Positions 43,681 through 53,008 of a stretch of DNA of 64,000 nucleotides are shown here, in pieces. The stretch is from the NCBI GenBank assembly GCA_050950785.1, contig JBMNIG010000006.1, forward strand, positions 1 to 64,000, in the 5' to 3' direction. Both the position numbers and the translations under genes were made by a program. The notes under the pieces are model-generated. The model did not search any database. It was not told where the DNA came from and saw only the letters and a list, made by a program, of their open reading frames with translations. Positions within the stretch are counted from its first letter, which is position 1; the number at the start of each line of letters is the position of its first letter. Source of the DNA: JAAYOS01 sp050950785 (GTDB taxonomy: Bacteria > Bacillota > Clostridia > Oscillospirales > JAAYOS01).

Positions 43681-44454
43681 GTGAATAGAAGATACCGCAA
43701 AACCATCATAGCGGGCAACTGGAAAATGAATAAAACCGCTTCAGAGGGCAAGGCTTTTCTTGAAGAGCTGAAAGCGCAAGTCGGACGCGTCAAGTGGTGT
43801 GAGGTCGTTGTCTGTGTACCATTTGTCAACATCCCCATGGCTCTCCGCGCTCTTAAGGATTGCCGTATTGCAGTTGGTGCTCAGAACCTGCACCATGAGC
43901 AGAGCGGTGCCTATACAGGCGAAGTTTCCGCAGATATGCTGAAGGATCTGGGTGTCAAGTACGTTATTGTTGGACATTCCGAACGACGCCAGTACTTTGG
44001 GGAAACTGACGCTATAGTAAACAAAAAAGTACATGCTGCTCTTAATGTCGGTCTTCGTCCCATAGTTTGTGTCGGTGAAAGCCTTGAGCAGCGTGAGGCG
44101 GGTATTACAAACGAATTGATCACCATGCAGGTCAAGGCTGCACTTGCAGGCGTCACTATAGAAAAAGTTCGTCAGATCGTATTCGCTTATGAGCCGATCT
44201 GGGCTATAGGAACTGGTAAGACTGCTACAGCAGAGCAGGCTAACGAGGTTTGCGAACTTATCCGCGCTACTATACGTAAGATGTATGGAGCACGTATAGC
44301 CCGTGCTATCACTATTCAGTACGGTGGTTCAATGAACGCCCAAAACGCATTCGAGCTTTTGGCACAACCCGATGTAGATGGCGGTCTGATAGGAGGCGCA
44401 TCACTTAAAGTTCCTGATTTCACAGCGATCGTAAACGCTGCAAATCAGCAATAA
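43681..44454 (+). CDS. tpiA: Triosephosphate isomerase
   Basis: A 257-residue TIM-barrel enzyme interconverting dihydroxyacetone phosphate and glyceraldehyde-3-phosphate. The start is GTG at 43681 with AAAGGAG 10 bases upstream. It contains the catalytic lysine (AGNWKMNKT), the histidine (VGHSERRQYFGE) and the glutamate (AYEPIWAIGTGKTAT), plus the phosphate loop GGLIGGASL. Confidence 0.98.
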   Translation: MNRRYRKTIIAGNWKMNKTASEGKAFLEELKAQVGRVKWCEVVVCVPFVNIPMALRALKDCRIAVGAQNLHHEQSGAYTGEVSADMLKDLGVKYVIVGHSERRQYFGETDAIVNKKVHAALNVGLRPIVCVGESLEQREAGITNELITMQVKAALAGVTIEKVRQIVFAYEPIWAIGTGKTATAEQANEVCELIRATIRKMYGARIARAITIQYGGSMNAQNAFELLAQPDVDGGLIGGASLKVPDFTAIVNAANQQ

Positions 44455-44464
44455 TGGTGAATGA

Positions 44465-45991
44465 ATGGATATGAAAACACCTGTAACCTTGGTGATATTG
44501 GATGGATACGGACTTGCACCCAATTCAAAAGCAAATGCTATATCCAATACACCAACCCCAAACCTTGACGCCCTATTTGCAAGGTGTCCCAATACCACAC
44601 TCAAATCCTCCGGGCTTCATGTCGGGCTTCCGGACGGACAAATGGGTAACAGTGAAGTTGGACACACTAATATAGGCGCAGGTCGTGTAGTTTATCAGGA
44701 TCTCCCTAAAATAACCAAGTCGATTGAGGACGGATCATTCTTTGAAAACGTCCGATATCGCGACGCTATTCAAAATTGTATTGACAAAGGCACAGCACTC
44801 CATCTATTTGGACTGATGTCCGATGGCGGAGTACACAGCCATTATACTCACACATGGGCAGCGGTTGAGCTTGCACATCGCATGGGTCTCGACAGAGTCT
44901 ACCTCCACTGTTTCCTGGACGGCCGTGATGTCCCGCCCACCTCAGGAGCAGGATATGTTGAGGAGACCATTGCAAAGCTGAAGGAAATCGGTGTCGGCAA
45001 AATTGCGACAGTTATGGGACGCTACTATGCAATGGACCGTGACAACCGCTGGGAACGTGTTGAACGCGCTTATGCCGCCATGGTATATGGTGAAGGCAAG
45101 TGGTGTGACGATCCGGTCAAAGCCATCAAAGAAAGCTATGAAAATAACGTGACCGACGAGTTTGTAGAGCCGGTGATTACCGCGCGAGGCGCCGAAATCC
45201 GTGAAAATGACTCCATCATTTTCATAAACTTTCGTCCCGACCGCGCCCGGGAGATCACCCGGACATTCGTCGATCCGGAATTCAATGGCTTTGAAAGAAA
45301 GAAGGGCTTTTTCCCGGTACACTTCGTCTGCACTACGCAGTATGATGCTGAGATGCCCAATGTCAGCGTCGCATTTGAAAAAGAGAAGCTTGACAATATT
45401 TTCGGAGAATATATCAGCCAACTCGGACTACGACAGCTCCGGATAGCTGAAACCGAAAAGTACGCCCACGTGACATTCTTTTTTAACGGCGGCGAAGAGA
45501 CAGTATTTGAGGGTGAGGATCGTGTGCTCATCCCCTCACCAAAGGTTCCCACCTACGACCTCAAACCCGAAATGAGCGCCTATGAGGTGACGGATGCGGT
45601 CGTAGAGCGGATATTGAGCCGTGAATATGATGTTATAATCCTCAACTATGCCAACTGTGATATGGTTGGACATACAGGCGTATATGAGGCAGCACAGAAA
45701 GCTGTTGCGACAGTAGACGACTGCCTTGGCCGGGTTATTGAAGCCATGCAGACAGTCGGTGGTATTACAATAGTAACTGCAGACCACGGCAATGCCGATA
45801 AGATGCTTGAAGATGATGGTACTTCACCATTTACGGCGCACACCACAAATCCTGTACCTCTGATAATCTGCGGTGCCGATGTTGAGCTTAACGAAGGCAG
45901 ACTGGCAGATATCGCGCCCACCATGCTTGATCTTATGGGTCTTGGAAAACCTCCCGAAATGACAGGAGTTTCTCTAATTCGGGTAAAATAA
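44465..45991 (+). CDS. gpmI: Phosphoglycerate mutase, cofactor-independent
   Basis: A 508-residue Mn-dependent enzyme that converts 3-phosphoglycerate to 2-phosphoglycerate. The phosphorylated serine lies in GLPDGQMGNSEVGHTNIGAG near residue 63. Metal ligands are in LVILDGYGL, NYANCDMVGHTG and TADHGNADKM. It starts ten bases after tpiA, so it is in the same operon. Confidence 0.97.
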   Translation: MDMKTPVTLVILDGYGLAPNSKANAISNTPTPNLDALFARCPNTTLKSSGLHVGLPDGQMGNSEVGHTNIGAGRVVYQDLPKITKSIEDGSFFENVRYRDAIQNCIDKGTALHLFGLMSDGGVHSHYTHTWAAVELAHRMGLDRVYLHCFLDGRDVPPTSGAGYVEETIAKLKEIGVGKIATVMGRYYAMDRDNRWERVERAYAAMVYGEGKWCDDPVKAIKESYENNVTDEFVEPVITARGAEIRENDSIIFINFRPDRAREITRTFVDPEFNGFERKKGFFPVHFVCTTQYDAEMPNVSVAFEKEKLDNIFGEYISQLGLRQLRIAETEKYAHVTFFFNGGEETVFEGEDRVLIPSPKVPTYDLKPEMSAYEVTDAVVERILSREYDVIILNYANCDMVGHTGVYEAAQKAVATVDDCLGRVIEAMQTVGGITIVTADHGNADKMLEDDGTSPFTAHTTNPVPLIICGADVELNEGRLADIAPTMLDLMGLGKPPEMTGVSLIRVK

Positions 45992-46022
45992 CAGCACACC
46001 AAATTTAATAAGGAGTGTAAAT

Positions 46023-47321
46023 ATGAAGCAGTACCTTGAAATCGTTGATGTCCTTGGCAGAGAAATAATCGACTCCCGCGGCAACCCCACAGTTGAAGTT
46101 GAGGTTACCGTTGATGATGGGAGCACATTCTACGTTGGCCGTGCCGCAGTTCCTTCCGGTGCCTCAACAGGTATTTATGAGGCGGTCGAACTCCGCGACG
46201 GCGATAAGGCACGCTATCTTGGTAAGGGTGTTCTGAACGCTGTTCAGGCGGTCAATACCGAGATTGCCGATGCGATAGTCGGACTTAATGCACTCGACCA
46301 GGTCGAAATAGACCGTACAATGATCGAGCTTGACGGAACTCCAAATAAAGGCCGTTTAGGTGCAAACGCCATTCTGGGTGTTTCCCTTGCCGTTGCTAAA
46401 GCCGCTGCTGAAGCTCTTGGCCAGAGCCTCTACAACTACATTGGCGGTGTGAATGCAAAGACCTTGCCGGTTCCGATGATGAACGTACTCAACGGCGGCG
46501 CCCATGCCGACAACAACGTTGATATTCAGGAATTCATGATCATGCCGGTTTCAGCACCTAATTTCCGCGAAGGTCTCCGCATGTGCGCAGAAGTTTTCCA
46601 CACATTGAAAAAGGTCGTTCCTTCTTCCGGAGTTGGTGATGAGGGTGGATACGCTCCCAACCTAGAGACCGACGAGGATGCTCTTAAGGCTCTTGTGGAA
46701 GCTATTACAAAGGCCGGATACAAACCCGGTGATGACTTTATGATCGCCATGGATCCCGCTGTTTCCGAATGGTATGTCGATGAGGATGGCGGCTATTACT
46801 TCCTGCCGAAGGCTCAAAAGAAGATGACTCGCAACGATATGGTGGACATGTGGAAAAACTTTGTTGACAAATACCCGATCATTTCCATTGAAGACGGAAT
46901 GGCGGAAGACGATTGGGAAGGCTGGAAGATGCTGACCGATGCCCTCGGTAAGAAGATACAGCTTGTTGGTGACGACCTGTTTGTTACAAACACTGAACGT
47001 CTATCCAAGGGAATCAAACTTGGCGTCGCAAACTCCATTCTTATTAAAGTCAACCAGATCGGTACACTTACTGAGACTTTGGATGCCATTCAAATGGCAA
47101 ACCGTGCCGGTTACACAGCAGTCATTTCTCACCGTTCAGGAGAGACCGAGGATACAACGATCGCCGACATCTCTGTGGCACTCAATGCCGGACAGATCAA
47201 GACCGGTGCTCCCTCCAGAACTGACCGTGTTGCAAAATACAACCAGCTTCTCAGGATCGAAGAGGAGCTTGGCGAATCCGCCATCTATCTTGGCCGTGAC
47301 GCCTGGTTCAACCTTGATTGA
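46023..47321 (+). CDS. eno: Enolase
   Basis: A 432-residue enzyme that dehydrates 2-phosphoglycerate to phosphoenolpyruvate and is also a scaffold protein in RNA turnover in some bacteria. The signature ILIKVNQIGTLTETLDAI is at about 339-356, the catalytic loop is SGASTGIYEAVELRDGD, and SHRSGETEDTTIADI follows. AAGGAG lies 11 bases before the ATG. Last gene of the glycolytic operon; a strong terminator follows. Confidence 0.98.
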   Translation: MKQYLEIVDVLGREIIDSRGNPTVEVEVTVDDGSTFYVGRAAVPSGASTGIYEAVELRDGDKARYLGKGVLNAVQAVNTEIADAIVGLNALDQVEIDRTMIELDGTPNKGRLGANAILGVSLAVAKAAAEALGQSLYNYIGGVNAKTLPVPMMNVLNGGAHADNNVDIQEFMIMPVSAPNFREGLRMCAEVFHTLKKVVPSSGVGDEGGYAPNLETDEDALKALVEAITKAGYKPGDDFMIAMDPAVSEWYVDEDGGYYFLPKAQKKMTRNDMVDMWKNFVDKYPIISIEDGMAEDDWEGWKMLTDALGKKIQLVGDDLFVTNTERLSKGIKLGVANSILIKVNQIGTLTETLDAIQMANRAGYTAVISHRSGETEDTTIADISVALNAGQIKTGAPSRTDRVAKYNQLLRIEEELGESAIYLGRDAWFNLD

Positions 47322-47341
47322 TCTATTCATAATTGAAAAAC

Positions 47342-47375
47342 AGGACGCGTTTCATCTGAAACGCGTCCTTATTTA
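47342..47375. terminator. Terminator after eno
   Basis: AGGACGCGTTTCA (47342-47354) pairs perfectly with 47357-47369 around a two-base loop, then TATTT. It also lies downstream of the convergent secreted-protein gene. Confidence 0.85.
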
Positions 47376-47438
47376 TAACAAGGGGAAGGTTCCTCTTTCT
47401 TGTAGTCAGGTCAGGTTTAAGACAGAGTTACCTTTCCC

Positions 47439-48938
47439 TTATTCTGATTTGTTATAATCATTGATCACCGCCCTCAAAAGCGGTGGTATTTCATTGTCAC
47501 TGTAAGTTTTATAGCCGATTATATCATTTTCCAACATGTGCTTTAATTTATAAGCCATTAACCGGTCAAGTACCGGGTCCCTTTCCTCATCTACCCTGCT
47601 CAGAATTTCCTGCACATCGTACAAGTCGTTGTACGTTAGATATGGGTAATCATTAAGACCTGGCGTTCCATCAGGTTTGATAGCATATGCAAGACCTCGA
47701 TTTCCATTGTACCACTTTGACTCGGCGCTGCGTATTCCACTTAACAGTTCCTCCGCGAACTCATAGTAATTTGATTCTCCGGTGCATTCATGTGCGGTAA
47801 GCAATACCTTTATCTCTTGCAGTTGGTGATTTAGTGAACTATGAGTTTGTTTGACCTTCCTATCTCCCTTGGGAACTCCGTAGTCCTCCACCAAAATACC
47901 ATCTTCCACTTTAATGTGGTTTTTACTGGCATGGCATATCAACCACTCTGTCTGTCTAAGAGCGGCACCCAGGTAGTGCTGATAGCCAAGCTTTTTATAG
48001 GCTTCAAACAAGCGCATGGTCACATCGTTATTAAAGCGAGTGTCATAGAAGTGACTTCCAATATGGTAGTCCTCCCTAAGCCACCTACTTTCGGCAGGTG
48101 TTGGCCAGTAGCCGTGCCTGTTTTGTTTTTTCACCGCCTCATCCAAAAGCACCACGGACAATATATTTGCAACCCGGCTATCCTCTTCGAGCAGGACGAT
48201 CGCCGGATGAACAGCAGGACACCTATAAAACATACCACTTTCATATGGTTTGTACGACTCCGGAGAAATATAGTAAGCCCCATCAAAGCATATCCGGTGA
48301 TCTGCGTTAAAATCAATTCTTTTCCAGTTTGACCTGACTATATCGTTCCATTCATACTCCGGATTTTGAATTGAGAGAGCCCAAATATGAGCCTCATTAC
48401 CGTCCGAGAGCGGCAGACGGATCGTAACTTCATATCCTGTCTCCACTTCACACATATTGACGCTACCCCGCAACCCGGTGTCCAGTAGATTACCGTCACC
48501 ATAAGGCTTGTAAATAGCAGCAGGTCCAAGTATAACAAAGGACTCATCCGTCTGAATAAATAAAACGGCATCGGTCATATCGCCCGTGGGGGATGAGCTT
48601 ATCCACTCCCCTGTTGCCTGGTCGATATATGTTACCGAACCGTTTTTCCCATAAATGGTATAAACAACTTTCTCAATACCATCTGAGTTGCAAAACTTAC
48701 GCAGCAGAAACTCGTCGCCGTTTTCAAAGAGATAACGCTTATTTTCCACATAACAGTCTGTATAATGCTCCCTATATTTTACTATCCGATAGGTTTCGAC
48801 ATTGGCTGTCCCACCTTCGTCAGTATATTCTACAGCATTTCCGCCCTTATTTGCCAAGTATCTTTCTTCTGCCGCAACAGCATGGCCCATCTGGGTAATC
48901 AAAAAGAGAGTAACTAACAGGACTGTACGGTTTTTCAT
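47439..48938 (-). CDS. Secreted protein of unknown function, helical-barrel-like C-terminus
   Basis: A 499-residue exported protein with a signal peptide (about 1-22, VTLFLITQMGHAVAA). Residues about 25-230 are beta-rich. The C-terminal half (about 270-490) is helical with Trp/Tyr-rich segments (HIGSHFYDTRFNNDVTMRLF, SLNHQLQEIKVLLTAHECTG, then PYLTYNDLYDVQEIL) that recall the alpha/alpha-barrel of D-glucuronyl C5-epimerases and related glycan enzymes. The assignment is weak. Its ATG shares one base with the rpiB stop (TAATG) and GGAGTGGAT precedes it, so it is translated with rpiB. Confidence 0.75.
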   Translation of the reverse strand: MKNRTVLLVTLFLITQMGHAVAAEERYLANKGGNAVEYTDEGGTANVETYRIVKYREHYTDCYVENKRYLFENGDEFLLRKFCNSDGIEKVVYTIYGKNGSVTYIDQATGEWISSSPTGDMTDAVLFIQTDESFVILGPAAIYKPYGDGNLLDTGLRGSVNMCEVETGYEVTIRLPLSDGNEAHIWALSIQNPEYEWNDIVRSNWKRIDFNADHRICFDGAYYISPESYKPYESGMFYRCPAVHPAIVLLEEDSRVANILSVVLLDEAVKKQNRHGYWPTPAESRWLREDYHIGSHFYDTRFNNDVTMRLFEAYKKLGYQHYLGAALRQTEWLICHASKNHIKVEDGILVEDYGVPKGDRKVKQTHSSLNHQLQEIKVLLTAHECTGESNYYEFAEELLSGIRSAESKWYNGNRGLAYAIKPDGTPGLNDYPYLTYNDLYDVQEILSRVDEERDPVLDRLMAYKLKHMLENDIIGYKTYSDNEIPPLLRAVINDYNKSE

Positions 48939-49390
48939 TATCCACTCCGATTGTCTAAGTTTGTAATCAAATCAACTCTTTGCTGGTGTCTTCCACCCTC
49001 AAACTCGGTTTTGAGGAATAGCTCCACTAGCTGTACAGCAAGGCCTGAACCCACTACACGAGCTCCAAGTGCAAGCATATTTGCGTCGTTGTGAAGCCGC
49101 GAGAATTTAACAGAATACGAGTCGGAACAGCTTGCACAGCGTATTCCCTTGATCTTGTTTGCCGCGATTGAAATTCCTATTCCGGTGCCGCAAAACAACA
49201 AGCCACAGCAACATTCTCCCGAAGCAACAGCCCTCGCTGCACGCTCCGCATATATCGGATAATCCACGCGTTCTCCTGCACAACCAAAGTCTTTGTACCG
49301 GTAACCCATCTTTTCCAGGTGTTCAATAATTAGCTGTTTGAGCGGATAACCAGCGTGGTCACTTGCTACTGCTATTATATTATGCTCCAT
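48938..49390 (-). CDS. rpiB: Ribose-5-phosphate isomerase B
   Basis: A 150-residue isomerase of the pentose phosphate pathway, interconverting ribose-5-P and ribulose-5-P. It starts IIAVASDHAGYPLKQLIIEH, and the active-site cysteine is in CGTGIGISIAANK. RLHNDANMLALGARVVG is the phosphate-binding block. The ATG at 49390 is preceded by GAGGTGGAGT, so the longer frame to 49438 is not used. Related RpiB proteins also isomerise allose-6-P or galactose-6-P. Confidence 0.93.
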   Translation of the reverse strand: MEHNIIAVASDHAGYPLKQLIIEHLEKMGYRYKDFGCAGERVDYPIYAERAARAVASGECCCGLLFCGTGIGISIAANKIKGIRCASCSDSYSVKFSRLHNDANMLALGARVVGSGLAVQLVELFLKTEFEGGRHQQRVDLITNLDNRSG

Positions 49391-49465
49391 ACTCCACCTC
49401 TTAAAACCAATTGAATTTTGTACTACCCTGTAAATCAAACTTTATCTACAAGGATAACTCCAATA

Positions 49466-50272
49466 TCATATCTCAACGAATGATGGCTTTCTATTTTTGT
49501 ACACAGTTAAATATCTAAATCCTGCATCTTGAAGAATTGCGATGCCTTCTGGGATTCCGGAACCCACATCCTGCGCTGAATGGGCATCCGAACCTAACGT
49601 AACGATTTCGCCCCCGCACTCGCGGTAAAGCTTAACGATATCAGGCGTCGGCATGGTTTGACCAAAAGGCTGTCTAAGTCCAGAAGTATTGAGCTCGATC
49701 CCCATGCCAGAAGCAATCAAAAGCCTGAATATGTCCGCAATTTCGGAATGATATTCTGTAAAGTCAAATCCAAGACCGGCTCTGCCCCTTATATACCGGA
49801 GGGGATAACTTATATGGCCAAGTACATCAAAACCGCCAAACTCAATCATTTCACGAAGCTCTATAAAGTATCGATGGATGAGAGCACGGCAAGCGTCTAT
49901 ATCAGGGTATTCAAGAAAATAAAAATCCTCTGTCTCATTTAAGTTGTGTAGCGATCCTATTATGAAGTCCAGCTTTGGATTTGATGAATACCGCTTTGCC
50001 AGTTCACTATTCTGGGAAGGTTGACCAAGTTCAAGGCCGTAAACAAGGGTCAAATGATCTTCATATTTCTCCCTCACCCTGTCCAGTGCTATGAAGTAAA
50101 GCTCCTCATCAAAGTCACACGGTACTCCGTTCCAGCCGTTTACGTCGCAGTGCTCCGTTATGGCCAGTTCCTTAACGCCCTTTGAAATCGCCGCCTCGCA
50201 GAGCTCTTCCATTGTGGATACTGCGTCAAAGGAAAAGTATGAAGAATGAGTATGATAATCAACCAAATACAT
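49466..50272 (-). CDS. PHP-domain histidinol-phosphatase (HisJ type)
   Basis: A 268-residue metal-dependent phosphatase of the PHP fold. The N-terminal DYHTHSSYF (metal ligands), the ITEHCD block, the GSLHN block near 105-110 and TLGSDAHSAQDVG near the C-terminus provide the metal site. Proteins of this size and order are annotated as histidinol-phosphate phosphatase, the penultimate step of histidine synthesis. No other his gene is near, so another phosphoester substrate is possible. Confidence 0.85.
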   Translation of the reverse strand: MYLVDYHTHSSYFSFDAVSTMEELCEAAISKGVKELAITEHCDVNGWNGVPCDFDEELYFIALDRVREKYEDHLTLVYGLELGQPSQNSELAKRYSSNPKLDFIIGSLHNLNETEDFYFLEYPDIDACRALIHRYFIELREMIEFGGFDVLGHISYPLRYIRGRAGLGFDFTEYHSEIADIFRLLIASGMGIELNTSGLRQPFGQTMPTPDIVKLYRECGGEIVTLGSDAHSAQDVGSGIPEGIAILQDAGFRYLTVYKNRKPSFVEI

Positions 50273-50288
50273 TATGTCTCTCCTAACA

Positions 50289-52151
50289 TCAAAACGGCCA
50301 GGACGGGAACCACTTCAATAACATGCGGCCGTACCAACTAGGTACTGTAAGTCCCGTTAGAACCGGGAAAAACATTACAAAGAGTGCAATAGCAACGCCG
50401 CATAGACTGTATGCGTAGTATTTGCCATGTGGTGGCTCTTTTATCAGTCCATTTATGGTATAACTTAAAGCCAGTACGAGAAAAACCATAGATGGGAAAT
50501 AGTGATACGCAAAAGTAATACGCGAAATGAACATCCATGGCACAAGCTGTGCCGCATATCCAATAAGGATAAAGAGACCAAGCCCGTCTCCGCGTCGACT
50601 GATTTGCCTCCACAACAGTGCCATGATCGCTCCTAAGCCGCCCCAGCACACGACCGGGTTGAGAAACGCTCCAAAGGACACACGAAATCCCGCAGCAGGG
50701 TATTCTAAATAATACAAAATCGGGCGTATATTAAATATCCACATCCACCAGCGTGAGGCATAGCTATGTTCTGCATCAACACCTGCGTGGTATTTGAACA
50801 TACTGACCTGATTCTCCCAAACCAGAGAAAGCGAAAGCGGTTCTCCCATTCCCTTGGCGTAAGGGATGTAGCTCAAGTAGTATATCGCCGCCGGTATGGC
50901 GACAAAAAACACAACACTTACAACCACAATAAGCGCAAGTCTTTTCAAAAAAGGCCGTATAAGCCCCTCGCGATATGATCCGCGACCCTGCAAAACTATA
51001 TAAATGACGTAAAGCACTACAAGCCCCGTAGCTGCGTAAAATGCCGTCCATTTAGATGCGATACCCAAGCCAAAACTTATTCCGCATAGAGCTAGCGGAA
51101 TGAGTTGCTTAGTAGGTTTGTCTCTAAAGTCAGTGGAAATAAAGCGGTACATGAAGTAGTACATCAGGATCGTAAAAAATACCCCGTAGGTATCGATGGT
51201 GGCGATCCTCGTCTGCACATAGTGCATAAAGTCAAATGCGAAAAGCAGAGTGCCCAGAATTGCAGTAATGCGTTTCCCAAATAGATTTTTTATAAAGATA
51301 TACATGATGGGAACCATCAAGACACCGAAAAGTGTGCCTATAAAGCGCCATCCAAACGGGGTCATACCGAAAAGGCTTATTCCAATACTGATAAGCACCT
51401 TCCCAAGTGGCGGATGCGTGTTCTCGTATGCTCGCATTCCTTGCAGATGCTCATAAGCCGTTCGCGCATGATATATTTCGTCAAAATAGGTGGAGTTTAG
51501 GTATGTTGATTTTTCCGGCATCAACTCCCATTCGTCGAAAAGCAGCTGGGCTCCCCGTGACATTTCAAACGCATCCGACGAAATCCTATTGCCCTGCGTA
51601 TCCAATAAAACTAATTCACCCAATTCCATGGGTGTCCTCTGGGCAGTGATCTTCAAATATCGCATCTCAACGGGCCCATTCTCAAACTTGTTGAAAAACC
51701 AGTGAAATGTCTTTGCATGATCCTGCCGCAAATCATCCTGTTTGACCCAGGTCGTGCCGTCTGCCGAAGTTTCAAGAGTGTAGCCGCTATCAGCGTGAAA
51801 GTTCCCCGTATAGTGAACGATAGTTGATACCTGCTGTATCTCTCCGATATCCACAATTATGCTCGGCGACTGCTTTGTAAACCTGTGAAAGGTCTGAGGG
51901 TTCTGATTGTCACCAAGATTCCAAAATGCAACGATCCCATAGATAAGTGTCAGTACTAGAATTGGAATCGTATCCCACTTCTCCAGCGGAAATATGCCGG
52001 GAAAGGTAAGACGCCTTTCAGAAGAAATCAAATCAAGGATCGATCTTGGCTTAGAGGTGTACAATAGATACTTATAAACATAATAAACGACAAACACTAT
52101 CAACAATGCAGGAAACAAATATACATAATATCTTTGTACCCAGTTGAACAT
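50289..52151 (-). CDS. PMT-family (GT39) dolichol/undecaprenol-linked glycosyltransferase
   Basis: A 620-residue polytopic membrane protein of the protein O-mannosyltransferase type. The start at 52151 is six bases after GGAGG; an ATG six bases earlier touches that site. After two membrane helices (about 11-28 and 60-78) there is a 110-residue extracytoplasmic insert with discoidin-like sequence (IVDIGEIQQVSTIVHYTGN, SGYTLETSADGTTWV, VEMRYLKITAQRTPMELGEL). The catalytic DE (YFDEIYHARTAYEHL) and HPPLGK follow, then about nine membrane helices. It should transfer a sugar from a lipid carrier to an exported protein or polymer. Acceptor unknown. Confidence 0.88.
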   Translation of the reverse strand: MFNWVQRYYVYLFPALLIVFVVYYVYKYLLYTSKPRSILDLISSERRLTFPGIFPLEKWDTIPILVLTLIYGIVAFWNLGDNQNPQTFHRFTKQSPSIIVDIGEIQQVSTIVHYTGNFHADSGYTLETSADGTTWVKQDDLRQDHAKTFHWFFNKFENGPVEMRYLKITAQRTPMELGELVLLDTQGNRISSDAFEMSRGAQLLFDEWELMPEKSTYLNSTYFDEIYHARTAYEHLQGMRAYENTHPPLGKVLISIGISLFGMTPFGWRFIGTLFGVLMVPIMYIFIKNLFGKRITAILGTLLFAFDFMHYVQTRIATIDTYGVFFTILMYYFMYRFISTDFRDKPTKQLIPLALCGISFGLGIASKWTAFYAATGLVVLYVIYIVLQGRGSYREGLIRPFLKRLALIVVVSVVFFVAIPAAIYYLSYIPYAKGMGEPLSLSLVWENQVSMFKYHAGVDAEHSYASRWWMWIFNIRPILYYLEYPAAGFRVSFGAFLNPVVCWGGLGAIMALLWRQISRRGDGLGLFILIGYAAQLVPWMFISRITFAYHYFPSMVFLVLALSYTINGLIKEPPHGKYYAYSLCGVAIALFVMFFPVLTGLTVPSWYGRMLLKWFPSWPF

Positions 52152-52307
52152 CCTCATCCTCCAGTTTGCTTAGTTTATTCTAGCTTTTGCTTCGACATCA
52201 ATTATATACTTTTTCCCCAGTGGGTACAACCCACATTTGTCCTTTGTTTCACACCATTCCCACATTTGGCATAGAATAATCCATTTGTCAAAAAATGTTG
52301 AAAAAGC

Positions 52308-52336
52308 TTGTAAGAAATGGGGCTGTGTGATATACT
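52308..52336 (+). promoter_or_regulatory. Promoter of cheW gene
   Basis: TTGTAA (52308-52313) and TATACT (52331-52336) with 17 bases between, with a TGTGA extension before the -10 box. Confidence 0.65.
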
Positions 52337-52370
52337 TTAAAATAATAATGATTCGGAGGGTCGTTAATCT

Positions 52371-52874
52371 ATGGACAATCTGAATTCCGGCTTAAAGCAA
52401 AATGTTAACATATATGATGAAATGAGGGGAAGGTACCTCACTTTTATCGTTGATGAACAGACCTTTGGCATTCCCATTGCTGATGTTGTTCAAATAGTTG
52501 GTGTTCAGGAGATCACTGAAGTTCCCGAGTTGCCAAGCTATGCTAAAGGTGTTATCAATCTCCGGGGTAATATCATTCCGCTTATTGACATGCGCATACG
52601 CTTTCATAAAGAAGAAATCGCTTATAACGATCGGACTTGCATAATAGTAACAGACATCGGTGGCCGCTTTATTGGACTGATCGTAGAGGCAGTGGATGAG
52701 GTCACAACCATCAGTGATGATGAAATCTCTCCGCCACCTATAGTATCGGCAGATTACACAAGTAATTTTCTCACCGGTATCGGTCTGCAAAACGATAAAA
52801 TAATCCTTCTTATCGATACCAGGAAAATTTTGTCGGGTTCCGACATTGAAAAGTTGGAGGCCGCTGAAGTTTAA
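52371..52874 (+). CDS. cheW: CheW-like chemotaxis coupling protein
   Basis: A 167-residue CheW-domain protein, which couples chemoreceptors to the CheA kinase. GRYLTFIVDEQTFGIPIADV, ITEVPELPSYAKGVINLRGN and IIPLIDMRIRF are the standard blocks (about 20-85). VDEVTTISDDEISPPP and IILLIDTRKIL complete the fold. GGAGGG precedes the ATG. No other chemotaxis or motility gene lies in the window. A terminator follows directly. Confidence 0.93.
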   Translation: MDNLNSGLKQNVNIYDEMRGRYLTFIVDEQTFGIPIADVVQIVGVQEITEVPELPSYAKGVINLRGNIIPLIDMRIRFHKEEIAYNDRTCIIVTDIGGRFIGLIVEAVDEVTTISDDEISPPPIVSADYTSNFLTGIGLQNDKIILLIDTRKILSGSDIEKLEAAEV

Positions 52875-52941
52875 TCGTTCTGCGTTGCAGACAATCCCGG
52901 GTCTTAGTACATACTCGCTATCTAAATAGGAACAAATAAAC

Positions 52942-52994
52942 AAGAGCTGTTTTCCGGAAAGAAAGGTTGTCGGAAAATCAGCTCTTTATTTTTA
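52942..52994. terminator. Terminator after cheW (convergent)
   Basis: AAGAGCTGTTTTCCG (52942-52956) pairs with CGGAAAATCAGCTCTT (52971-52986), then TATTTTT. Confidence 0.85.
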
Positions 52995-53008
52995 GCACAT
53001 CGCATTCA

